A DNA stretch of 64,000 nucleotides, taken from Epiperipatus broadwayi (Eukaryota > Onychophora > Udeonychophora > Euonychophora > Peripatidae). Made by a program: the position numbers and the translations under genes. The notes beneath the pieces are model-generated. The model had not been told where the DNA came from. It saw only the letters and a program-made list of their open reading frames with translations, and made no database searches. The stretch is taken from positions 10,138,876-10,202,875 of the forward strand of contig JAQFVV010006203.1 of assembly GCA_028023455.1 (NCBI GenBank), in the 5' to 3' direction. Positions 1-12,000 of the stretch are shown piece after piece. Each line of letters starts with the position of its first letter. Positions within the stretch are counted from its first letter, which is position 1.

Positions 1-844
1 CAGTTTTCTTGTGAGAATTACCAGTGAAATTTTTTTTCTGAGCATTTAAAATAGGTAGATTTATAGGTTAATTTATAGAAGTACATTTCTATGAGATAGA
101 TAATCACTTTAAATGACTAGTTTTCCTTTTATAACAGGCAATTGTCAAATTTTTCTTTAGCATTCAATAGTAATGAATAGATTGGCAGAATCAAGATTAA
201 TTTTAAGGCATTTCTTTACCCATAGCTCCATATTCAGCTACAATGCTGTAAAGATCAGTGAAATTATCCTGGAGAATTTTTTATTCCATAAAATGCATGA
301 TATTAACCTAAAAATCCGTACAAAATTTTATTGACTTCTATACAGTAAAAGACATGACAATGAAGTTGTTGCAGTTCCCACTGTTTCTTTAGATGCAGAG
401 GAATTTAGAAAGCTTCTATAGGTTCCCATAGCAATATTTTTATTCCCCTCCCCCCAGTTATTTGCAACTGGTTTCTATAATAATGTTTTTTTTATTTAAA
501 ATTGTAATATTATTTTAAAATAAAAAAAGTTATAATATATTTTAATTTTACACTTATTGTTACATTTTCAAACAATATTAAAATTTATTCTATATACATA
601 ACTTTTAATATTTTGTTATATTAGAAAAATATTGATATAAAAGCAACACTTGTAAACTCAGAGGTAAAGGGTTACAACATATATGTATATATTGTAACCA
701 TACCACCTGTCAACCTTCACTTGGTTGGTTTTATTTCCTGATGAGCATATTGCAGGATGGATACAAAGATTGGCATTATCCAATGTAAATCTTACCACCG
801 TACAATAATATTTCCTGCTCATCAGAGGATGTAGCATTAAAGAG
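1..844. repeat. Diverged dispersed repeat copy (about 180-690), otherwise noncoding
   Basis: Positions about 180-690 align loosely in direct orientation with about 63265-63720. Shared blocks include AATTTTAAGG followed by TTTCTTTA, GACAATGAAG, GGTTCCCATAGCAA and TGTAAACTC. Identity is patchy, so this is an old repeat family with one copy near each end of the window. Between 720 and 840 a short inverted pair (CCTGATGAGCA / TGCTCATCAG) flanks about 80 bases. No coding sequence was seen. Confidence 0.5.
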
Positions 845-3411
845 ACTGGGTACATCTAGAAAATTTGTTTGTTTGGTTTCTCAAATGGCACCACTAGAGT
901 TCCAGATTACCACAACCTTACTTACTTATTTGGATCTGGTTATGCCAAACATAGCTCAGGAGACATGACATTCTTGTGAACAAATGAAATAAAAGATGAA
1001 TGATGTGAAATAAAACTGACTAGATAGATTAGTTTTAGATAACAATAATTTATTTATTAACAACAAACGTTATTGACAGTTCATCTTTGGATTTACATTT
1101 TCCTATATGCGCATATATTCCTAGGCTAGTTTGATTTACATTTAATCATTCTTTTACTAACCATAGATGATTTGTTGTGATACATCCTTCAACTATAAGT
1201 TCTGTACAAATATTCATCCTTGATTTTGGTATATGGATATAGATCTCAGTCATTCATTTTTGATCCATGTATAAGGATATAGATTCAAGTCATTCATCTT
1301 TGATGCAGATGGATGTAGATTTATGTCATTCATTTATTTAGTGCATCTTTGATTTATATATATGGATGTAGGTTTAAATCATTCATTTATTTAACTCATC
1401 TTTAATTCAGGCATATGGATGTAGATTTATGTCATTCACTTATATCAACATATTAATTTTTTAATTCACCATCTTTCCTTGGGCTCTTAATCATGTGTTT
1501 TTTAAAAACATGTTAGGGGATGAAAAAATGTGGGATGCAGAAGAAATAAAAAGAGCAGCTTGATTAGATAAGTTAGTTACACTTAGAGTTACAGTTACTA
1601 GGATGGTCAAGAGTGAGACCTGTTGAAAATTGTAGTCATTGCCATACAATTTATTACTTTTTGGAATTCTAAAATAACCAAGTTGGAAACCACAGTTATC
1701 ATCAACAGAAAAAAAAAATTTACTTACTGGATAACTGAATAATGGAAAAGCATGTTATTAATTTGGAAGACTCCAGAATGAGTGACTAAAAACAGTTCTT
1801 CCTCTCTCTTCAACTACGTGAATCCCAGGAATCAGGAAACGTGCCTAAGTAGCAACAACAGTAATTCATTGAGCCTTTCAGTCCAAGTAAACCCCTTCTT
1901 GATGTGGAAGATTTAAATGTCAAGGTAAGGAAAATTTAGATACATTTATAACATTCAAATATGCTTTTTGAAAACACATTTATTGAAATAATGTATAAAA
2001 TAAAATGCAGTTATTCAAATGATTGATTTATCAAATGAAACGTAAAAAAATAATGTTTTTAAAGAATAAGAATTATACTGATTTTAAGAACTTAAGAATA
2101 TTGATTTAAAAGTAAATGAGAAATATAATAATATGTCGGTTAAATTAAAGATGTATTTATATATACATGAATACAGAATTTGTAATGCTTCTATAGAAAA
2201 TTAAATTAAATATGTTTCTACTTCAAATATGCACAGGGATTAAATATACTTTTATAGTCCATGGATTGAAAATGCTTCAGTATAAAAATTAAATTGCATA
2301 TGCTCTTAGTCCCATATGTATCTATCTACAAGGATTAATCTTTAAAGTACATGAGAGATATGAATCTACATCTATATACCTGCATCAAGAAAGAGTTAAA
2401 TAAATGAATGACTTAAATCTACAAACCTGAATTAGGGTTAATATTTTGAATACATGGGTAACTTAGGTCTACATCCACACACCTGGATCAAGAAAGAGTT
2501 AAATAAATGAATGACTTAAATCAATAAATCTGAATTAGAGAATTAATATTTTGATGTAAGTGAATAACATGAATCTACATCCATACACCTGAATTAAAGA
2601 TGAATTAAGTAAATGAATGACTTGAATCTACAAACCTGAATTAGAAATTAATATTTTGAATATATGAGTGACTTATGTCTACATCCATACACCTGAATCA
2701 AGAAAGAGTTAAATAAATAAATGACTTCAATCTACAAATCTGAATTAGAGAATTAATATTTTGATATAAGTGAATGACATAAATCTACATCCATACTTCT
2801 AGATTAAAGAAGAGTTAAATTAATGAAGAACTTGAACCTACATGCAGATACCTGAATCAAAAATGCACTAAATAAATAAATGATGTAAATCTTCACCCAC
2901 CTGGATCAAAGATGAATGACTTGAATTTTCACCCAGAGACCTGGATAAAAGTAGAATGACTTTAATTTATATCCATATACTTGGATCAAAGATGAATGAC
3001 CAAGATCTACATCCATATACCAAAATCAAGGATAAATATTTTGCACAGAACTTATAGTTGAAGGATTTATTGCACCAATCATCGATAGTTAGTAAAAGAA
3101 TGATTAAATGTAAATCATACTGGCCTAGGAATATATGCGCATACAAGAAAATGTAAATCCAAAAATGAACTGTCAATAACTTTTGTTATTAAATAAATAA
3201 ATCATTGTTATCTAAAGCTAATCTATCTAGTCAGTCTCATTTCACATCACTCATCATTTATTGCATTTATTCACAAGAATCTCATGCCTCCTGAGTTATA
3301 TTTGGCATAACCTTATCTGAATAAGTAAGTAAGTGTTGTGGTAAACTGGAACTCTAGCAGCACCATTTGGGAAACCAAACAAACAAATTTTCTAGATGTT
3401 TCCAGTCTATG
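845..3411. mobile_element. Foldback element with about 340-bp terminal inverted repeats and tandem-repeat arms
   Basis: The left end at about 853 (CATCTAGAAAATTTGTTTG...) is the reverse complement of the right end at about 3398. Inverted identity runs through about 853-1200 and 3050-3398. Weaker pairing extends out to about 845 and 3411. Inside, both arms carry tandem units of about 40-60 bp containing GTCATTCAT / ATGAATGAC and GGATGTAGATTTA-like text; the right arm holds about twice as many units. The core (about 1450-2300) has no ORF. This resembles non-autonomous foldback DNA transposons. The transposase family cannot be told, and no clear target-site duplication was seen. Confidence 0.5.
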
Positions 3412-3938
3412 TTACTCACTTAACTAATCTCAATTAGCCTGTCACTTTTATTCTCTTAACACTAGATAGATTCTCATTGGCCACCAAATAATTTTAAAAA
3501 AATATACATCCACTTTACATTAGTAAATAAATTTGGATTGAAAAAAAAATTTTTTGTTTGTTTTTAAAACAATAAAGTATTTAAACATATCTTCAGAGAT
3601 TGATTTTGTCTTAATTGAGTATAGTTATTAACAATTTGATGATACCTGCCTCTTTTATGACCTATTTATGAACATTATATTTAACTTTTGTGGCATTTTC
3701 TTTGACAGGGCCAAGTTTTTTGAGCTTAATCTTTTCAAAAAAATTTAAGTTTGCATTAGCATTTACATTGAAACCTTTAAGCCAATTTGAATAAATTTAT
3801 TTTTTATTAGATATTTATGAATTTCACCATGTCTGTTTTTAATATATGAGTAATTAATACATGTATGTTCATGAAAAATTGTAAACAGTTATTTTTATCA
3901 TCATAATATTCACCAAAACAGCACAATAATTAGATATA
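3412..3938. other. Noncoding AT-rich spacer
   Basis: AT-rich sequence with poly-T and poly-A runs. No ORF, repeat arm or splice-bounded coding segment is recognisable. Confidence 0.5.
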
Positions 3939-4851
3939 CACCTGGGTCTCGTTTTATGCGGATTATTTTAATGCGATTTTGAAGTTAGCGATTCATGTTT
4001 CTTCTTAATATCTTTCATATTTCACTATATTTATTAGATATCAAAAAATTTAAATCATTAATAACTTATTTTGACTTGAAATACTTTTTTTTCTTGAAAA
4101 ATATAACGTTATATTAGCAGCTAACGTGAATATGGCCTGAAGATGTATTTAGAATATTAGCTTCTATGTAAATAACCTAATTATACTAATGAGTAAATAA
4201 TAATAATAGATTTATACTTACATATAAAAATATCACAATAAATATTCAAAAATTTTAAACTTTTAAAACGTATTTTGTTAATTATAACAGAAATAAATAT
4301 TTTTTAAGATTTTTAAAATAAATAATAATGAAGATTTTATTAATTTTATAAACTGAAAATAATTTTTCTAATGATAATCTATAATCTTTTTGTTTTGATT
4401 ACAATCTCATTTTTTAAATATAGAAACAAAAAACAATTAACACAGCTCAAGACTGAAAGTGGCACTAGTTGTATGTCACATGATGAATCTGATTTCTTAA
4501 TATTTTACAAACGAACGCATATTGTCAAATGTCCAAATAACCGCTAATGATTAAAATATGTATGAAAAATGTAAAATTAAATACTGTAGTTAATAAAAAA
4601 AGGAAAAAAAGTTTGTCTTGTATTTTTTTTTTCAAATATTCGAAATTTTTTATTAGTCATATTTTATTTCCTTATTTTTTTTAATGCGAATTTTAAAGTA
4701 ATTTTTCCTTCTTGCTTTGCTTTTATGCGATTTCTGAAAATTACAACCCTCTACCCCCATTGTTCAAGGTAAGTTAAGTCTATTTTTGTGCGATTTCTTT
4801 TGTGCGTATTTTCTGAGGAACCTATCTACCGCATAAAATGAGACCCAGGTG
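3939..4851 (+). mobile_element. pogo/Tigger-like non-autonomous DNA transposon, copy 1
   Basis: Inverted ends of about 24 bp (CACCTGGGTCTCGTTTTATG and its complement) are flanked by TA on both sides (3937-3938, 4852-4853), as expected for Tc1/mariner/pogo insertion. The CTCGTTTTATGCG text recalls Tigger-type terminal repeats. A second copy lies inverted at 25830-26722. Only about 910 bp long, it has no intact transposase. On the minus strand near 4340-4420 a stop-broken segment ([20 protein letters not shown]) loosely resembles the N-terminal helix-turn-helix start of CENP-B/pogo transposases; that reading is tentative. Confidence 0.5.
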
Positions 4852-4853
4852 TA

Positions 4854-5904
4854 TTCTAAAATAAAAGGATGGAGGAAGATAAACAGCTTTAAATAGCTAA
4901 TTATTGGACACAAATCTTTATGGATTCTCTCTACAGAGAAGCAGTAAAGTAGAAAATATTACTCAGCAGGCTACTCAACCATTTATATGGAGAACTTTGT
5001 TTCTGTCTTTCATTACTGTATGCATTAATTGGATATCCATATTCTGACTAGTAATTGTCTTTGAATCAGATATTTAGAAAAAATACCTAAACTTGCTTAA
5101 AAATTCTTATCGACAATATTTGAAAAAAATTCTGAGTTTCAATGCAGATCAAACTGGGACATTGTCATAAATTACTCAATGTTATAAGTTTATGGTATAA
5201 TACTCTATATTTTATCCTGTTTCTGGGCTGGAGGAAATGTTGTGGAGTTCCAAAATATTTGCAAAAAAAAATTATCAATTTTTTTCAAAATTTGAAAATG
5301 CAGGGCCTTCCAGATTGCAAACCTCAGTGTAAGGGCTGAAAAGTTGACATTTGAACTGGATCTGTCTATCAATCTTAAAAACATTGGAATTTTGTAATGT
5401 TTTAATAAATAAAGAATTGTGATGTTTGCTTGATGCAATAAAAATAATTGAATAGTTTAGTGCAAAAGAATTGTTAAGATATTCATGCACTGAAAATGGC
5501 AAACCTGGAATTATAATGCATGGACATCAAATTCCAGAATCTATCATTATATAATTGCATTAAACTGTGCACAGCACTTGATATAATAAGCCTCATAGTT
5601 TAAGATTATTTAAGTTTGAAATCAAATGCATGTACTGTTTAGTTTAAAAAACATTTGTTTTTGTTTTGTTTAATACAATGGTTCACATAAATTATATACA
5701 ATGTTTTTTGAAAGATAAAATTATATACAATTATTATCTTTAAATTGATATCATTTTACATTATATTGATATAATGAAAGTATCATAATTTTTTAAAACA
5801 AAAGAAAAAAAGATTTATTAAAAATTGTTTTAAATACATTTTTAATAATGATAGAATTTTCTTTAATATTATTTTTACATTTATATATTTTTTGTATTTC
5901 CTAG
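4854..5904. other. Noncoding flank upstream of the first visible exon
   Basis: AT-rich sequence. Small ORFs at 5142-5339 and on the opposite strand overlap one another, have no recognisable domain and look like chance. The last 20 bases form the acceptor of exon a. Confidence 0.5.
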
Positions 5905-6047
5905 TCTCGAATTATAAGTCATTAAACGATTTGCAAGATGGCGATAAAGAACTATCTCCATTATCATACACCATAGAAGAAGCTATTGAAGATATTGGCA
6001 TTGGACTATTTCAAATTAGATTAGCTATCATTATGGGGTGTTTTATA
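5905..6047 (+). CDS. SVOP: SVOP-like exon a: cytosolic N-terminal segment and start of TM1
   Basis: The acceptor is TTTCCTAG and the donor GTAAGT. The exon begins with the last two bases of a codon and ends on a complete codon. It encodes an acidic, soluble stretch ([14 protein letters not shown]), then [19 protein letters not shown], a typical SVOP/SV2 pre-TM1 signature, and the first hydrophobic residues of TM1. Because one base of the first codon is missing, there must be an upstream exon ending in phase 1. None could be identified in 1-5904. Confidence 0.5.
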
Positions 6048-9000
6048 GTAAGTTTTTACTTTGTCTGTGTGCTCTTTTATGTAATATTTCTGTAGCTAAT
6101 TTTATTTAACTTGTGTATTCGATGTTTTTAACACTGGCAATTGCATTAAGTATGACAGCTATTGAAGTTAGAAATTAATATCTTTACTAATTTTTATATT
6201 ATTTAATATCGTTTAATTCAATCTCATATATATATACACAAAAAGTTATATATATATATTAATAATCCTAGATGGCAGATGCCTGTGAAATGATGCTGCT
6301 GTCCGTTTTATCACAGCCATTACGATGTGAATGGAATTTAGAAAACTGGCAAATTGCTTCACTGACAATGGTAAGAATAGTTATAAAATTGTCAATACAG
6401 ATTTTGAAGTCATTTAATAATATATTTTTGTTTACATTAAATTGGGGGGAAATTTTAGTCTTAGATAATTAAATCTTTGCAATCTAAATTATTTATCATA
6501 CATACATAAGAACAATTAAAATACCACTAAACATCACATGATCACTATTTCTTATGATTGCTCAAGTTGTTAAATGTATAAAACTCTCCATACAGTAGTA
6601 CCACTCAGTGCAAGATAGAGTAATCAATGGATGCAAAAAATCCATTTATTACTCTGGCTTGCATCAAATGGCATTACTATATAGAGACTTCTGCCTGTTT
6701 TAACAATTAGAATATATAGTAAATGTTATGTTACTTATATAAAGACAAATGTAAAATATCCTATAAGTATTCCATTGCAGGTCAAATATCTACAATAGCA
6801 CTTCAAAGAATAAAAAAAAAGTATATCTTTCAGGATAATCATCTTAATGTATTACAACAGACAATTTTATTTGCCATGTACAACACTTTCTTAGGAAATT
6901 AAATCAATATTTATTATCTTATAATATGTATATCTGAGTAAGAAAATAGCAAAAAAAGTACAATTATTTTTAAACAGTAGTTCAACATTGATAGATTATG
7001 CCACCTTTTTCCTAATGTTTAGTAAATCCTTAAAATCATTACTATATTAATGTTTTTTACTAAATTGAATGTAATACCAAACATCATAAATTAAAGAAAC
7101 ATCAGCATAAACATTAGAAAAATATCCCAAAAATTATTATTAATGACTAATTTGAAATTAAATTACTAGCTAACAGCAAATTTAAAATTTATTAACAGGG
7201 TTTTCCTGCTAGCACAGATTTTTAACATATAAATAGTAATAAAAAATAATATATACATTAAGTAACTTTCACAATTTAAAGTAATATTCTAATTATATTT
7301 AATACTTAGAAAAGTTTTTGAATACATTAATAGTTTCAGATTCATAATATTTTAGTACAATATATATATTTTAATTTTCCTCTTCTTTTCATTCTTTTTA
7401 AAAAGGTTGCCTTTAGTTTTCTTAAATAAATTCTTATCACTTACATTGCATGGATATGTAATATAGAATTAAAATATTTATTTTTTATTCTTATAAATTA
7501 TTTTTATTCCCATCATCATCTTAACTTCAACTAGCAAGGATCTCTTAAAATTACTAGCACACATTTTTAAGGTTTACCAAGTATGTAATTCTATTTTTAA
7601 TAATTCTAAAGCATCATTAACTAAAACATTCCAGATCAATAAAAAAACTGATTTCTAAAAATATAAGGCAAAAAGACAAAATAAAAAATTGAAGCCATTT
7701 TCTTAAAGACATAAATTTTTGTAGATATTTTCTACATTTCACTTGCAATAATAATAACTGTAAAAAATTAAATAACTCAATTTAAAACAGAATTTTATTA
7801 TTAATTAAAATGTTTTTAAAAGGTCTAAAGAAATAATGTATTATTTGTAACTCTGATTTTGAAATTTAAAAATAAACAGTTTTTCTGATAATTGTAAAAA
7901 TGTCTATTATCTATTTCTGAAAATCTTTATATATCACATCTTGATAAAATGTCAAAGTTCCTTCTAAAAGTAGCTTGTAATTAAAAATGCTTTTGGAGGG
8001 AGTAAAATTGTTTTTAATCAAGAGAGAAAAAACTGTTTTCAGTTACTGTTATTTATCATCTCAAGAATAAAAAGAATTAGACAGTTTGAAAACAGTCTGC
8101 AATGTGTTTTTATTACCTCAGAAATCCAAAACTATAAAAGATTTGGGGAAAAAAATATTTCAGTATGGTTAATATTTTTTGAGAAACAAGTGGCCAAGTT
8201 GCCAACTGCAAAGTCTGGATAGTAGTTTTTGAAAAGAACAGTTTGGTTATATTTTGTTACAGCTTAAAGTTTGCAGCAATTGGTTTTAGCTGGCCAGAGG
8301 GATGGGTAGCAAATTTATACAGAGCTCCCATGAGACAAGTCAAGGCAGGAGATCTGGCAGCAGTCTACATTTCAATGGTGAAGGTTGAATTCACATGGAA
8401 GAAAATGGTCCACTTCTTTGTGTTGAAATTCAGAGCCTTAAAAGTGTTCTGGAAAACAGTTTGCTGGCTTGAAGCTTATCAAGTCCTAGACAGAAGGAAA
8501 ATCATGGCATGCCAACAAATTACCTGAATTATGCTTTTCTGATGAATAAAAAACAAGCTAAGAGAAAGCTTAAAGAATTGGTATGTGTATGCTATTTCAG
8601 CTATATGCAGAGAAAAACACAGATAAACATATATACAATGGTGAACAAAATTTTAAAAAAGTTTTTTTTTAAAATAATTCATTTAAAAATGACATTCTAA
8701 AAAGTGAGATATATATAATATATAATGATTGTTTAAAATCATTTATTGAGAAACAAAAGGACATTTTAAAATGTATATATTTAACCTCTTGGAGGATCCT
8801 TACGAGATGACTCAAAACCGCTTCAAGTAGCTTGAATTCTGTTATTTTTAACGCTACAGTAAAAATTTTGCGCTCTTTTTAAAGGTTAAAGAAAATTCCA
8901 TAAGATTCTGCCCTCTCTTGAATTGTTTTACAAGTAAAAAATCAATGAAACTTATGTCAAAAGTATAACAAAAGAAGTAGGCTGGAATTCTTCATTTTGA

Positions 9001-12000
9001 TTGGCTGTAACCATCAAGTTCAAAGAAAGCCACTTGTCAGAAAAAAACTGCTAAGATTTCTTTTCTTTCATTTCAAAAGTGATAAAACAATGTTTTAGAC
9101 CATTTTAAAAGTATTTTTTGGTGTATTTTTTGACATATTTTAAATTATTTTGATAAAATATGCTAAAAATAAAATTATTTTAGAAAAATAGTTAAGACTC
9201 TTTAGCAAAAATTATTTACTTATCCACGCATTGTAAAATTGAGAAAGAAATCACTGACATCATCAAAGTTTTTTGGTTGGTCAGTAATATTTGTTTTAGA
9301 TTTGCCATTATCGAAAATTTTTATAATTATAAATAAAAATTTATTTTTGAAAAAATTTTCATTCATTTTCATAACATGACAAATTATTAATATACTTTTT
9401 ACATGTGAATATAAAGTGAATATAATATTAAAAGATGAATATATTTTGACAGTTGAGTTTGTGACTTGACCAATTAAAAGTTTAGACTTTTACCTTACTT
9501 GGCCAATAAAATAATTACTGCTACAAAGGATAATTTAAAGACATTATAATTAAGAGACAAAAATAGTTTATTGATCATTCTATTTAAAAAAGGGGAGGGG
9601 AAATTTCTAAAAATCTTTTAGACTAGAAAAAAAAGACATTTTAAGATATTGATAATCAATCAACAATTACCTGTCAATAATTGACTTTTTTTTAAAAAAA
9701 AAAAAAGTAAACTATTATGAAAGAATTAAATAACAGGATTCACATTTTTTATATACTATCAATATTGGATAAATCATGAAATTATAATATTGTGACAAAT
9801 TAAAATATACAAATGTCTATGTGCACATACGTTTCTATATGCACAGACATATATGTTAATTATGATGTATAAAAGTTAATAATTCTATTATTTTGACAAA
9901 ATTAAATATATTCATGTAATAGTAAAATGCACGTTTGTGTGCATATATATGTGTGTTATATGTAAAACACAATATAGTAAGTTAAAAAAATTTAATCCTA
10001 TATTATTGTAGGAACATTTAAATATGTCCATTTCTAAATTGTACTGCACTCTGTGTCTGTATATAGAACAGCTTGTCAAATAAAACATATGTAAATTTTA
10101 ATCACTTTTTTTATTATTAAATGTCAATTCAAATATGTATTCATGTAATAGTAAAATGTATGTCTGTGCATCCATATGGAACATATATGTAAATCAATGT
10201 AATAACATTAATATTTTAAATCACATATGTATAAATCAATGTGATAATTTGTTATTATTTACGCTAATCAAAATCAGAAAGTTTTAATTGTAGAGTCTTA
10301 TTCTAGAAACCTTAACTTCATTTTTTTGTTAATAAACTTTTATTCAATTGTTAAAAATTGTATTGCATCATCTCTTAGTCACCATAATAGTTATAGAGCT
10401 TGTGTTGATCTGAGCTAGATTCATGTATAACAGCGAATATATGAATGGAAATGTTTATTTAGGGCTTAATGGGCATTCCAGTTTGACATTGTCCTGTTTT
10501 TGGTGCAAGGATTATATTCTTCAAAGTGCCTGCACTACATTTTATTTAGTTTAGTCTTAGAAGTGGAATTTATAGTTGGCCAGTACATTAATGGTACTAA
10601 GTGGCCAGAGCATTGATGATAATCAGCATGTTTTAAAATCCCAGCATTAATGTTTAGATTTTTCTGGTTATGTATTCTAATGTATGGGCACTTAAGATGG
10701 TGCATTGAAATTAATATTTAAATAATTGCCCCAAGCTGGCAATTAGTTATCCTGGTCTACAGAAGACCCATTTCAAATCCAATCATCAGATTGATTGTTG
10801 ATTTTATTTTACTATTTGGTCACTCATAATGATGAGTATTACTTTTATTTATTATAATGCTGAGTGATGTATGGTTAATTATACTTGTAGTTGCTCTTCT
10901 GAGGAGTATCTGGCTGATCTCTTATGGTCTCTTAAGAATATAAAATTGCTTATATATTTTTTGTGATAAAATCTTACTTTAATAATATTATACTTTTTTG
11001 TAAATTTCATTATTTGAAATATTTTCTTCCACATCCCTTATTCTCTATCCTGTTATAAATGACTTCCCAGCTGAGAGGTGATGATTATCATGTACTGTGG
11101 CAATTATTATAGATAGCTTCACAATGTAAGGCTGATTATGATTATATACTGGTGATCACCACTTTGAAATTATCAACTTGTTCTCAGCCATGACTGGGAA
11201 AGAAAAAAGTATGCATTTTATACAGAATTTTTAAAATTACTGTGAAATATGTGACAATATTACTGATGTTGATTAAAAATTATAAAATAGTTTTCATGTA
11301 TGCTTAAAGAAGTTTTTGTTTAGAGTTAAATAGAAAATCAACAATTTTGGAGATTGGATTGTATGTTTGATTGATGAAGTGTGTTTAGATGTATTTTCAG
11401 TTTTGATGATGGATGGAGATTTTTGTCATTGGCTTGAGGATGCAGTGTTTTCAGGCAGCTCTGAGGAGGGTTTCATCTTGGATATTTGCTCCAACCCATA
11501 GTTAATGTAGTCCTGACATTATTTTAGCTTCTATGTCTCCAAAGAAAAGGAACAAAACATAGCTTGCATTTTCCATCCCATAAAGTGAAGCAAAATAGAA
11601 ATAAATGCAGACATAATTTTTTGTAAATATTATCCACATTTCACTTGAAATAATAATGACTGTAAAGGGTTAAATAATTCTCAATTTAAAACAAAATTTT
11701 ATTATTAATCAAAACATTTTAAAAGGGATAAATAAATATTGTATTATTTGTAACTCTAATTTTGAAATTTAAAAATAAGCATGTTTTCTGATAATTGTTA
11801 AAATGTCTATTATCTGTTTTTGAAAATATTTTTAATTAATTGGTAAATTATTTATTTTTAAAAATCTTTGTATATCACACCTTGATAAAATTTCAAAGTT
11901 GCTTTCAAAAGTAGTGTGTAATTAAAAGTGCTTTTGGAGAGATTAAAATTGTTTTTAATCAAGACAGAAAAAACTCTGTTTTCAGTTACTGTGTGTTTAT

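Noticed and set aside
1880-1924. Possible 5' exon (SPSKPLLDVEDLNVK followed by GTAAGG)
   Set aside because: It ends in phase 0, while exon a needs a phase-1 partner; it also lies inside the foldback element core.
8243-8527. 94-codon ORF in repeat unit A
   Set aside because: The same sequence in unit B (about 12140-12420) contains stops, so the frame is not conserved.
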